Assembly (NCBI RefSeq): GCF_026151205.1
Contig: NC_087083.1
Location: 4,070,460-4,134,459 of the forward strand
DNA length: 64,000 nt
Direction: 5' to 3'
Source: Bolinopsis microptera
Taxonomy: Eukaryota; Ctenophora; Tentaculata; Lobata; Bolinopsidae
Positions within the stretch are counted from its first letter, which is position 1, and every line of letters begins with the position of its first letter. A model generated the notes under the pieces. It searched no databases, was not told where the DNA came from, and worked only from the letters and a program-made list of their open reading frames with translations. Made by a program: the position numbers and the translations under genes. This document shows, piece by piece, positions 28,401-40,400 of this stretch.

Positions 28401-31400
28401 TAAATGAAACTTTCAGTATTCCTAGTTACACTACTAGTTACCATGATTACACTACTTCAGTATACATACCTCAGCAAAGTACTTGGCAGATAAAGTGACC
28501 ATAGGTTCAATAGGTAGGTTAGGTTGGGAGAGATCGCCACTAACACTGACACTGGTTAAGTTCTGATGTAACAGTGTAACCGCGATATATCGCACATTTA
28601 GTTGTACCTGTAAGTGTTATCTCCGTCAGCTCAACAGCATGTACATTGTACACAAAAGCAAAAGCAAAAGTAAAATTGAAAGGTTACGTGAGAGAGAAAG
28701 TGAAATAGAAAGGTAACGTGAGAGAGAAATTTAAATTGAAAGGTAACGAGAAAGTGAAATTGAAATTGAAAGGTAACGTGAGAGAGAAATTTGAATTGAA
28801 AGGTAACGTGAGAGAGAAAGTGAAATTGAAAGGTAACGTGAGAGAGAAATTTAAATTGAAAGGTAACGAGAAAGTGAAATTGAAATTGAAAGGTAACGTG
28901 AGAGAGAAAGTGAAATTGAAAGATAACGAGAGAGAGAGAGAGTGAAATTGAAAGGTAACGTGAGAGGGAAATTTAAATTGAAATCCGTCAGCTCGACAGC
29001 ATGTACAGTGTACACAAAAGCAAAAGCAAAAGTAAAATTGAAAGGTAACGTGAGAGAGAAATTTAAATTGAAAGGTAACGAGAAAGTGAAATTGAAATTG
29101 AAAGGTAACGTGAGAGAGAAATTTGAATTGAAAGGTAACGTGAGAGAGAAAGTGAAATTGAAAGGTAACGTGCGAGAGAAAGTGAAATTGAAAGGTAACG
29201 TGAGAGAGAAAGTGAAATTGAAAGATAACGAGAGAGAGAGAGTGAAATTGAAAGGTAACGTGAGAGGGAAATTTAAATTGAAATCCGTCAGCTCGACAGC
29301 ATGTACAGTGTACACAAAAGCAAAAGCAAAAGTAAAATTGAAAGATAGCGTGAGAGATAAATTGAAATTGAAAGGTAACGTGAGAGAGAAAGTGAAAGTG
29401 AAAGGTAACGTGAGAGAGAAAGTGAAATTGAAAGGTAACGTGAGAGAGAAAGTGAAATTGAAAGGTAACGTGAGAGAGAAAGTGAAATTGAAAGGTAACG
29501 CGAGAGAGAAAGTGAAAGTGAAATATAACGTTAGAGAGAAAGTGAAATTGAAAGGTAACGTTAGAGAGAAAGTGAAAGTGAAAGGTAACGTGAGAGAGAA
29601 CCAAACTGACCACGATCTGATCCTCAAGTAGTTCGCTGTGTTTCTGTTGTTTAGGAGTTGCGCGGTGAGATGTAGTGTTTAGAACTGGTTTATCTGCTGC
29701 CCCTCCCAGTGGTATACTCTACAGGCAATTAGTTATTTAGTTATTAGTTGAGCTATTTAGTTGCTTAGATATTATTTTATTTATATCTTAATTCATATTT
29801 TGTTAATTAGCTGATTTTTAAATGAATCCAGCTTTATTATTTTTATAATGAGTTAACAAAGAGAAGATAAGAAAAGTAAGTCAATAACTTAAAGTAACAT
29901 AAAGTAAAAGTAAATAACCTGCATATCAGTATCTAGAGGAGGAAGGTCGAGGTTAGGGAAGGGGGTAGGACCTGAGTGCATAGAGTAGAAGAAATCACTC
30001 TCGAACCCCTCATGAGACAAACCTCTACCCTGGGGGAAGAGACGATTATTATTATTATTATAAAACAGGATCTTACCGACAAAAAAGATTCCTAAAAATA
30101 CCTTAATGCGGTTAACTGTACCCTTGAAAAAGATTTTCCCAACATCTGTTGTATGCAGCTATATCTCTAATTTCGTTCAATTCATGAGAGTTGTCCATTT
30201 GCAAATTTCTAATACTTAAATCACTTCTTAAAACCGATAACAAGTTCATTCTAGGTCTACTATATATAATTATATATAAATTATATGTATTATAAAATTA
30301 TTTGTTATATATAACAAATAATTTTAGGAAACGATGTAACAGAGTCGATATATTTTAATGTTGCCATGGGGTGGCAAGTCCCCATACATCGTGGTCCGGT
30401 AGTTTCATTGCGTCCTAATATAAGGTTATAACCTTTATTCCAATTATTAGATAGTTATATCTATGTATATATACATATACTGTACTTATATATAAGTACA
30501 GTAAAACCCCGATTTACTGCGGACTTTGGGGGAAAGCAGAAACCCGCGGTAAATCGGGGTTTGCGGTAAATCGGGGTTTTGGTTTGTATCATTCAGTTCT
30601 ATCAACCCTACAGTACAACATATTTAATGTATAATATTATACCTTGATATGGTTACTATGGTTACCTTTATATGGTTACTATGGTTACCTAGATATGATA
30701 TGGTTACTATGGTTACCTAGATATGGTTACTATGGTTACCTTGATATGGTTACTATGGTTACTATGGTTACCTTCAGTTCTATCAACCCTACAGTACAAC
30801 ATATTTTGTATAATATTATACCTTGATATGGTTACTATGCATACCTTAATATGGTTACTATGGTTACCTTGATATGGTTGGTATGTAGTTCCTGTTCTAA
30901 CTTTGCGAAATCATCGTTACTCATCTTCTGGCATCTTAGAGGAGTAGCCTCCTTCCTACTGTCTGTAACAATATTTATTATTGCACAAATTGCAATCTAT
31001 AAAACTTAAGTTTAGATAAACCCATACGATTTATTTAATTAAGTTAATGTGTTAATAATAACCTGATAAAGTTGTGTTGATACTGTGGATAAGATCTGAT
31101 AATATGTGTACATCATGTGGAGACAGCATAGCGTGTATACTCCCTACATTACACTCCATGTCCAGCTGAGTGTTGTTAGTTGATTAGCAGTTAATTAGCT
31201 AATTAGTTAATCAGAAAATTAGATATTAATCAGTTAATTAGATTTTAATCAGTTAATACTATAATATTAATTAGTTTATCAGATAATGTGCGATTAATTT
31301 AACGCGCGATATCTTAAGATGGGAAACTTTTTTCGGTCAGGACAAATGCATTTGACAATTTCGATCGAGCTCTAAAACATATCTCAACCCCACGTCACCC

Positions 31401-34400
31401 CACCCCCTGTGGCCTTAATAGTATAATAAAACTGCTTATAATAATAAATAGTAACTAATTATTGTAACTAATAATAAAGTTTAATGAAGCTACGAACTAA
31501 CCTTAGGCCCAGGGAGTTGGTCATTTATCTTCAGATGTATTTTTATCTCTTGCTCTCCCAAGAATTTAGCTATAACATTAGGTTGTGTGGTCTGTGGGGG
31601 TGTCTCCTCTTCTCTGTCTTCGTCGCTCTCTAGATAAAGAGATCACGTGTTTAGAATACAGCTCTCTGATTGGTTGATAGGTATCACGTGTTTAGAATAA
31701 CAAGAATTTAGCTATAACATTAGGTTGTGTGGTCTGTGGGGGTGTTTCCTCTTCCTCGCTCTCTAGATGATTAGTATGGAGATTCATGAGTTCATTAGCA
31801 TTAATCGGTTTAATAAGAAACACTTTATACGATCAACAAAAAAACGTGCTGTATGCCGTATAGCTGTATAGGTTATATGATTATACAGTAAGATCTATAT
31901 TATAGTATTATATATATATATAATATATAATATATATATTATAATCTTTTGCACTGTTTATACTTGAGCAATTCAATTGCGATAATGAAATTCCGGCCGT
32001 ATGCACGGGTTACACTAGTCTTTTATTATACCGTTAAAATAAGAAAAGAGCGGAGTAGGAGAAGAACTATATAATACCGTTAAAATAAGAAAAGAGAGGA
32101 GTAGGAGAAGAACTATATACTACCGTTAAAATAAGAAAAGAGAGGAGTAGGAGAAGAACTATATAATACCGTTAAAATAAGAAAAGAGAGGAGTAGGAGA
32201 AGAACTATATAATACCGTTAAAATAAGAAAAGAGAGGAGTAGGAGAAGAACTATATAATACCGTTAAAATAAGAAAAGAGAGGAGTAAGAGAAGAACTAT
32301 ATGATACTGTTAAAATAAGAAAAGAGCGGAGTAGGAGAAGAACTATATAATCAGGGTTGCCGGCATTTTTGAGAGTCATTTTTAAGGTTTTTTCACGTCT
32401 TTTAAGGCCCCTTTTGACCCATTTTTAAGGTCCAAAACAGTTAAATTCAAGGTTTTTTAAGGTCCACAGTGCGAAAGTTTGGACAAACGTAATGCAATAA
32501 AGGTGCAAATTTAAGGTTTTTCAAGGTTTTCCGATACAGAAATTGCAATCATATCTAAAGGGGGAAGGTATAATTTCAGAAAACCCCGATTAGATCTACA
32601 ACAAGCTAGGTATAATTTCAGAAAAACCCAATTAGATCTACACCGAGCTAGGTATAATTGCAGAAAAACCAAATTAGATCTACAACAAGCTAGGTATAAT
32701 TTCAGAAAAACCCAATTAGATCTACACCGAGCTAGGTATAATTTCAGAAAACCCCAATTAGATCTACAACAAGCTAGGTATAATTTCAGAAAAACCCAAT
32801 TAGATCTACAACAAGCTAGGTATAATTTCAGAAAAACCCAATTAGATCTACACCGAGCTAGGTATAATTTCAGAAAAACCCAATTAGATCTACACCGAGC
32901 TAGGTATAATTTCAGAAAAACCCAATTAGATCTACAACAAGCTAGGTATAATTTCAGAAAAACCAAATTAGATCTACACCGAGCTAGGTATAATTTCAGA
33001 AAACCCCAATTAGATCTACAACAAGCTAGGTATAATTTCAGAAAAACCCAATTAGATCTACAACAAGCTAGGTATAATTTCAGAAAAACCCAATTAGATC
33101 TACAACAAGCTAGGTATAATTTCAGAAAAACCCAATTAGATCTACACCGAGCTAGGTATAATTTCAGAAAAACCCAATTAGATCTACAGCGAGCTAGGTA
33201 TAATTTCAGAAAAACCCAATTAGATCTACAACAAGCTGGGTATAATTTCAGAAAAACCCAATTAGATCTACAACAAGCTAGGTATAATTTCAGAAAAACC
33301 CAATTAGATCTACACCGAGCTAGGTATAATTTCAGAAAAACCCAATTAGATCTACAACAAGCTAGGTATAATTTCAGAAAATCTTATCAGATCTACATCA
33401 AGCTAGGTATAATTTCAAAAAATTTTACTAATCCGGAAAATCCATTTAAATCTAACATCAAGCTAGGTATAATTTAGGTATGGAACCTTAAAAAACCTTA
33501 AAAACCCGAAAATTTGCCCGTTTTTCACGTCTTTTTTAAGGTTTTTTGCCCAAAATTGCCGTTTTTAAGGTTTTTAAGGTTTTTTAAGGTTTTTAAGGTC
33601 CCCCGGCAACCCTGTATATAATACCGTTAAAATAAGAAAAGAGCGGAGTAGGAGAAGAACTATATAATACCGTTAAAATAAGAAAAGAGAGGAGTAGGAG
33701 AAGAACTATATATAATACCGTTAAAATAAGAAAAGAGAGGAGTAGGAGAAGAACTATATAATACCGTTAAAATAAGAAAAGAGAGGAGTAGGAGAAGAAC
33801 TATATAATACCGTTAAAATAAGAAAAGAGCGGAGTAGGAGAAGAACTATATAATACCGTTAAAATAAGAAAAGAGAGGAGTAGGAGAAGAACTATATAAT
33901 ACCGTTAAAATAAGAAAAGAGAGGAGTAGGAGAAGAACTATATAATACCGTTAAAATAAGAAAAGAGAGGAGTAGGAGAAGAACTATATAATACCGTTAA
34001 AATAAGAAAAGAGAGGAGTAGGAGAAGAACTATATAATACCGTTAAAATAAGAAAAGAGCGGAGTAGGAGAAGAACTATATAATACCGTTAAAATAAGAA
34101 AAGAGAGGAGTAGGAGAAGAACTATATAATACCGTTAAAATAAGAAAAGAGAGGAGTAGGAGAACTTGAACTATATAATACCGTTAAAATAAGAAAAGAG
34201 AGGAGTAGGAGAAGAACTATCACAATGCTGGCAAGCATTACCGTCGCCCTTATATTCACAACACTATTTACCCCCTATACGATTATATCCCCTTTATTGT
34301 TTTCCAGGCATTAAGACTCATCGAAAGTAGTTCAGCAGGTACATTTAAGTTCAAAACATTCTAATTCAATGTTGAAGATGACAGGAATAAGAAATAGTTA

Positions 34401-37400
34401 TATGGAGGTTTTTAAGAAATTTGCGCAAAATACGCGCCAGCATGTTATACGAAATTAGGTAAAAAACCCAAAATCGCCATATTCAGGTGCCTTAAAAACC
34501 ATGTTAAAATTGAGTTAGAGATCTGAAACTTTGCAGAGCATCTAGACCTTGTCCAAATCGACTGTAAAAAAAAGTCATGTTTCAGGAGTATCGGGAAGTG
34601 GGTTTTCTGGAACCCCTGTTTTACAACAGATTGTCGTGAAGATATATATATATATATATATATACTAATAAATAGCCAAAGATATATATATACTATATAT
34701 GTATAGACGCTTTTTGCAGTCAATTGTAGCCTACATTTAAGTGTCCGTAGATTCAAAAGTATAAACGATACAGTCATCTCGAACCACAGGTTTTAAAGGT
34801 AATTGTTTAAGCTTTAGTTTACATTGTATTGAAAAATAATTTAACGTCATCATCATCACTTGATGACGTCATCAAGTTAAGTGTTTTTAAAACTTGACTT
34901 TTGACAAAGTAACAACTTTTTAAATCGATTTTACACTATTATAGAGTAATTTTATTCAAAATCTGAGGACATTTTCACCTTAGATAATTGTTCAAGCATT
35001 CCGAAAATCTACCGGAATAGTTTCCTACCTTGCTCCTTCATAAAGATATTTGCTATTGAAGTTAGTGCTTTTTTGAAGAATAATTTTATAAAAACACAAA
35101 AGTTGTGAATTAGTATTCTCTGGTGTTGGGCCATCCCTTGGGTTGTGGAGCTCAATTTTGCTTCTTAAAGGTGTAAATTGTGTTATAGGCTAGTTTTAAA
35201 GTTAAAAATCGAAAAGTTGCACACGTGGGGACACGCCCAAATTCATTTAAAATAGCTAAAATCGCTAAAAATTTTGATTTTCACGATTTTTATCAACTTT
35301 GGAGTCCCGTTGTGATCCAAGTTCTTTTTGAAATCTTCTGAAACTTTGCATGCTTATCAAACTATATATTAAATACCACTATGCAAAAATGTACGGTGAT
35401 TCCATATTGTATGCGCACGCGACGTCCGCTCAAAGTTTGCACGTGCGAAAGGTGAGAAATTTGCTCATTCGTGATTTCGAATATATTCTGCTTTCCACGA
35501 TATTTAAATGGCATTATATATGAATTTAATGCCAACTTGAATGAGTAAAAAGTGCCATATTCAGTCGGTTATCGACAGAAATACCTAACTAAACACAAGG
35601 AAACGTTTTCAAAGGCAGAATTTCGAAATCGTCGAAATTACCTCCTTGTTAATGAAGTTTCGACTAGCTGTGTAAATTATCCTGACATTATAATCAAAAA
35701 GAGATGATATTTGACCAAAACCCATAATCATGGGTAGAGTGTACCGCTGCCAGTGTCTCTCTTTTCCAAACAAAAGGAAATGATATTAATTTGAGGAACA
35801 GTCCGCTAATGCAAATTGATACCGAGAATGAAATCGGTCGCTCGCTTTTTCCATTCGATCACGGCTTACGAATTGTAATAAAGCTTATTGATTTGAAAAA
35901 GCGAGCGACCGATTTCATTCTCGGTATCAATTTGCATTAGCGGACTGTTCCTCAAATTAATATCATTTCCTTTTGTTTGGAAAAGAGAGACACTGGCAGC
36001 GGTACACTCTACCCATGATTATGGGTTTTGGTCAAATATAATACCGTTAAAATAAGAAAAGAGAGGAGTAGGAGAAGAACTATATAATACCGTTAAAATA
36101 AGAAAAGAGAGGAGTAGGAGAAGAACTATATAATACCGTTAAAATAAGAAAAGAGAGGAGTAGGAGAAGAACTATATAATACCGTTAAAATAAGAAAAGA
36201 GAGGAGTAGGAGAAGAACTATATGATACTGTTAAAATAAGAAAAGAGAGGAGTAGGAGAAGAACTATATAATACCGTTAAAATAAGAAAAGAGAGGAGTA
36301 GGAGAAGAACTATATAATACCGTTAAAATAAGAAAAGAGAGGAGTAGGAGAAGAACTATATAATACCGTTAAAATAAGAAAAGAGAGGAGTAGGAGAAGA
36401 ACTATATAATACCGTTAAAATAAGAAAAGAGAGGAGTAGGAGAAGAACTATATAATACCGTTAAAATAAGAAAAGAGAGGAGTAAGAGAAGAACTATATG
36501 ATACTGTTAAAATAAGAAAAGAGCGGAGTAGGAGAAGAACTATATAATACCGTTAAAATAAGAAAAGAGCGGAGTAGGAGAAGTCTCAGACACTCTGATG
36601 GAAATGCCACTCCACAAGATCACTTTGTGAGCAATAGAAGTGGGGATGTACTTGTTGGCGTCCTCTTCTAATACTGAGGTTACTTCCTGCTCTCTCTCGT
36701 CAAAATAGTTTATCCTGGGGGGAGTTGTTATTATCCTCATATTATTATCTTATTATTAGCATATTATTAATATATTGATGTAAACCAGTTCCTTCATTGT
36801 TAAAAATAAACCTATTTTTAAAAAATTTATAAATCTTGTAAAATTTAATAATTATAATTAAAGACTAACTTATCAATAACAAGTTCCAGGCCAACCCCAA
36901 TAGAAGTGTCTCTGCTCTGCAGTCTAATAGCAGTGTTGCTGAAGGAGCAAGTAACACGTGACAGCACGCTCTCTATCATGTGAGCGAACGCTTCCAGTCC
37001 CTCTAGTTTAGTGTCCACCTCCTCCTCCATAACATGCTGTGCTAGAACCAGACTGGGAAAGTCACGTGATCACGTGGGGTTAGACTGGGGGTCACGTGAT
37101 CACGTGGGGTTAGACTGGGGGAGTCACGTGATCACGTGGGGTTAGACTGGGGGAGTCACGTGATCACGTGGGGTTAGACTGGGGGAGTCACGTGATCACG
37201 TGGGGTTAGACTGGGGGAGTCACGTGATCACGTGGGGTTAGACTGGGGGAGTCACGTGATCACGTGGGGTTAGACTGGGGGAGTCACGTGATCACGTGGG
37301 GTTAGACTGGGGGAGTCACGTGATCACGTGGGGTCAGACTGGGGGAGTCACGTGATCACGTGGGGTTAGACTGGGGGAGTCACGTGATCACGTGGGGTTA

Positions 37401-40400
37401 GACTGAGGGAGTCACGTGATCACGTGGGGTTAGACTGGGGAGTCACTTGATCACGTGGGGTTAGACTGAGGGAGTCACGTGATCACGTGGGGTTAGACTG
37501 TGGAGTCACTTGATCACGTGGGGTTAGACTGGGGGAGTCACGTGAGCACGTGGGGTTAGACTGGGGAGTCACGTGATCACGTGGGGTTAGACTGGGGGAG
37601 TCACGTGATCACGTGGGGTTAGACTGGGGGAGTCACGTGATCACGTGGGGTTAGACTGAGGGAGTCACGTGATCACGTGGGGTTAGACTGGGGGAGTCAC
37701 GTGATCACGTGGGGTTAGACTGGGGGAGTCACGTGATCACGTGGGGTTAGACTGGGGGAGTCACGTGGGGTTAGACTGGGGGAGTCACGTGATCACGTGG
37801 GGTTAGACTGGGGGAGTCACGTGATCACGTGGGGTTAGACTGAGGGAGTCACGTGATCACGTGGGGTTAGACTGGGGGAATCACGTGATCACGTGGGGTT
37901 AGACTGGGGGAGTCACGTGGTCACGTGGGGTTAGACTGAGGGAGTCACATGATCACGTGGGGTTAGACTGGGGGAATCACGTGATCACGTGGGGTTAGAC
38001 TGGGGGAGTCACGTGGTCACGTGGGGTTAGACTGGGGGAGTCACGTGGGGTTAGACTGAGGGAGTCACGTGGGGTCACGTGGGGTTAGACTGGGGGAGTC
38101 ACGTGGGGTCACGTGGGGTTAGACTGGGGGAGTCACGTGGGGTCACGTGATTTAGCGGCCAGGGAATACAGATATTCTACATTCTGTATATTCTCAAACA
38201 CGTGATCACGTGATCACGTGGGGTTAGACTGGGAGTCACGTGATCACGTGGGGTTATACTGGGGGAGTCACGTGGGGTGAGACTGGGGGAGTCACGTGAT
38301 CACGTGGGGTTAGACTGGGGGAGTCACGTGATCACGTGGGGTTAGACTGGGGGAGTCACGTGATCACGTGGGGTTAGACTGGGGGAGTCACGTGATCACG
38401 TGGGGTTAGACTGGGGGAGTCACGTGATCACGTGGGGTCAGACTGGGGGAGTCACGTGATCACGTGGGGTTAGACTGGGGGAGTCACGTGATCACGTGGG
38501 GTTAGACTGAGGGAGTCACGTGATCACGTGGGGTTAGACTGGGGAGTCACTTGATCACGTGGGGTTAGACTGGGGGAGTCACGTGAGCACGTGGGGTTAG
38601 ACTGGGGAGTCACGTGATCACGTGGGGTTAGACTGGGGGAGTCACGTGATCACGTGGGGTTAGACTGAGGGAGTCACGTGATCACGTGGGGTTAGACTGT
38701 GGAGTCACTTGATCACGTGGGGTTAGACTGGGGGAGTCACGTGAGCACGTGGGGTTAGACTGGGGGAGTCACGTGATCACGTGGGGTTAGACTGGGGGAG
38801 TCACGTGATCACGTGGGGTTAGACTGAGGGAGTCACGTGATCACGTGGGGTTAGACTGGGGGAATCACGTGATCACGTGGGGTTAGACTGGGGGAGTCAC
38901 GTGGTCACGTGGGGTTAGACTGAGGGAGTCACATGATCACGTGGGGTTAGACTGGGGGAATCACGTGATCACGTGGGGTTAGACTGGGGGAGTCACGTGG
39001 TCACGTGGGGTTAGACTGGGGGAGTCACGTGGGGTTAGACTGAGGGAGTCACGTGGGGTCACGTGGGGTTAGACTGGGGGAGTCACGTGGGGTCACGTGG
39101 GGTTAGACTGGGGGAGTCACGTGGGGTCACGTGATTTAGCGGCCAGGGAATACAGATATTCTACATTCTGTATATTCTCAAACACGTGATCACGTGATCA
39201 CGTGGGGTTAGACTGGGAGTCACGTGATCACGTGGGGTTATACTGGGGGAGTCACGTGGGGTGAGACTGGGGGAGTCACGTGATCACGTGGGGTTAGACT
39301 GGGGGAGTCACGTGATCACGTGGGGTTAGACTGGGGGAGTCACGTGATCACGTGGGGTTAAACTGGGGGAGTCACGTGGAGTCACGTGATTTAGCGGCCA
39401 GGGAATACAGATATTCTACATTCTGTATATTCTCAAACAGGTGATTTGTTTTACTTAGTAGTCAAGGTTGGTTAGTTTATTCCTCAAGAAAACAATTTTA
39501 GAGGCCACTATAAAGATTCCTCTTTAGAAACAGATGTCTGATATATAATATATCGTAACTAGAATAAAAGTCACTGATTGGCTGCTCTCTCACCTGGATG
39601 TCATGTTTCTTACAGAGTCCATCATGCTGGTTGTTGCAGTTGCACAGTAGTGTTTAGGTTGCACTGTTATCTCCAGCCCCTCCACCTCCACGTTAGTGCT
39701 GCTCGACACCAGGGCTTGCCAGGGCACGTCTATTGAAACACGCCTGTTCAAGTAGTGTCACGTGACTACAATTATATTTAGTTACCATAGTAACCACCTT
39801 TATTTAGTTAATCCCATTATTTAACCGTAATCATGCGGAATCATGGTGAATAAATAGAATTCAAAATTCCTGTTGAGTGTTGACATTAGATTGTCACACA
39901 ACATAATATTATGAAAATACAATTATCATTATAAGTCGTGATTAAAATAAACTACTCCTTCTTTAATTGAAGCAACACTAGGGCAGGATACAAGAGTCTG
40001 ATTGGCTGTTAACTTACCCAATAGAGCCCCCAGTTATCTCGAAAGGTAAGTTGAGCTGTTAATTTACCCAATAAAGCCCTCAGTTATCTCGAAAGGTAGG
40101 TTGAGCTGTTAACTTACCCAAATAAAGCCCTCAGTTATCTCGAAAGGTAAGTTGAGCTGTTAATTTACCCAATAAAGCCCTCAGTTATCTCGAAAGGTAG
40201 GTTGAGCTGTTAACTTACCCAATAAAGCCCTCAGTTATCTCGAAAGGTAGGTTGAGCTGTTAACTTACCCAATAAAGCCCTCAGTAATCTCGAAAGGTAG
40301 GTTGAGCTGTTAACTTACCCAATAAAACCCTCAGTTATCTCGAAAGGTAGGTTGAGCTGGTCGAGTAAATCGTTAAGAGTCTCAGTGTTGAGTGCGACGT

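Larger units (their letters stand above)
32027..36592. repeat. 46-bp array carrying ATG2 exon 5 donor, in three blocks
   Basis: Blocks at 32027-32351, 33615-34222 and 36043-36592. The minus-strand unit holds the pyrimidine-rich exon 5 end CTCTTTTCTTATTTTAACG|G and donor GTATTA. Two insertions (a hAT MITE and a 1.8-kb segment) split it, so the array predates them. Confidence 0.95.

Noticed and set aside
28684-29631. Frames of 229-309 codons on both strands (KLKGNVREKV / HVTFQFHFLS)
   Set aside because: The 30-bp repeat is stop-free. ATG2 exons 10 and 11 join in phase across it.
31702-31767. Upstream copy of ATG2 exon 6 as an alternative exon
   Set aside because: It has an acceptor but no donor and runs into an in-frame stop, so it is a partial duplicate.
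32511-32966. 151-codon minus frame VFLKLYLACCRSNW
   Set aside because: The 42-bp unit inside the hAT MITE is a multiple of 3. It is a repeat artefact.
34445-34777. 110-codon minus frame
   Set aside because: Includes a TA microsatellite (IYIYIYI) and has no recognisable domain. It lies in an inserted element.
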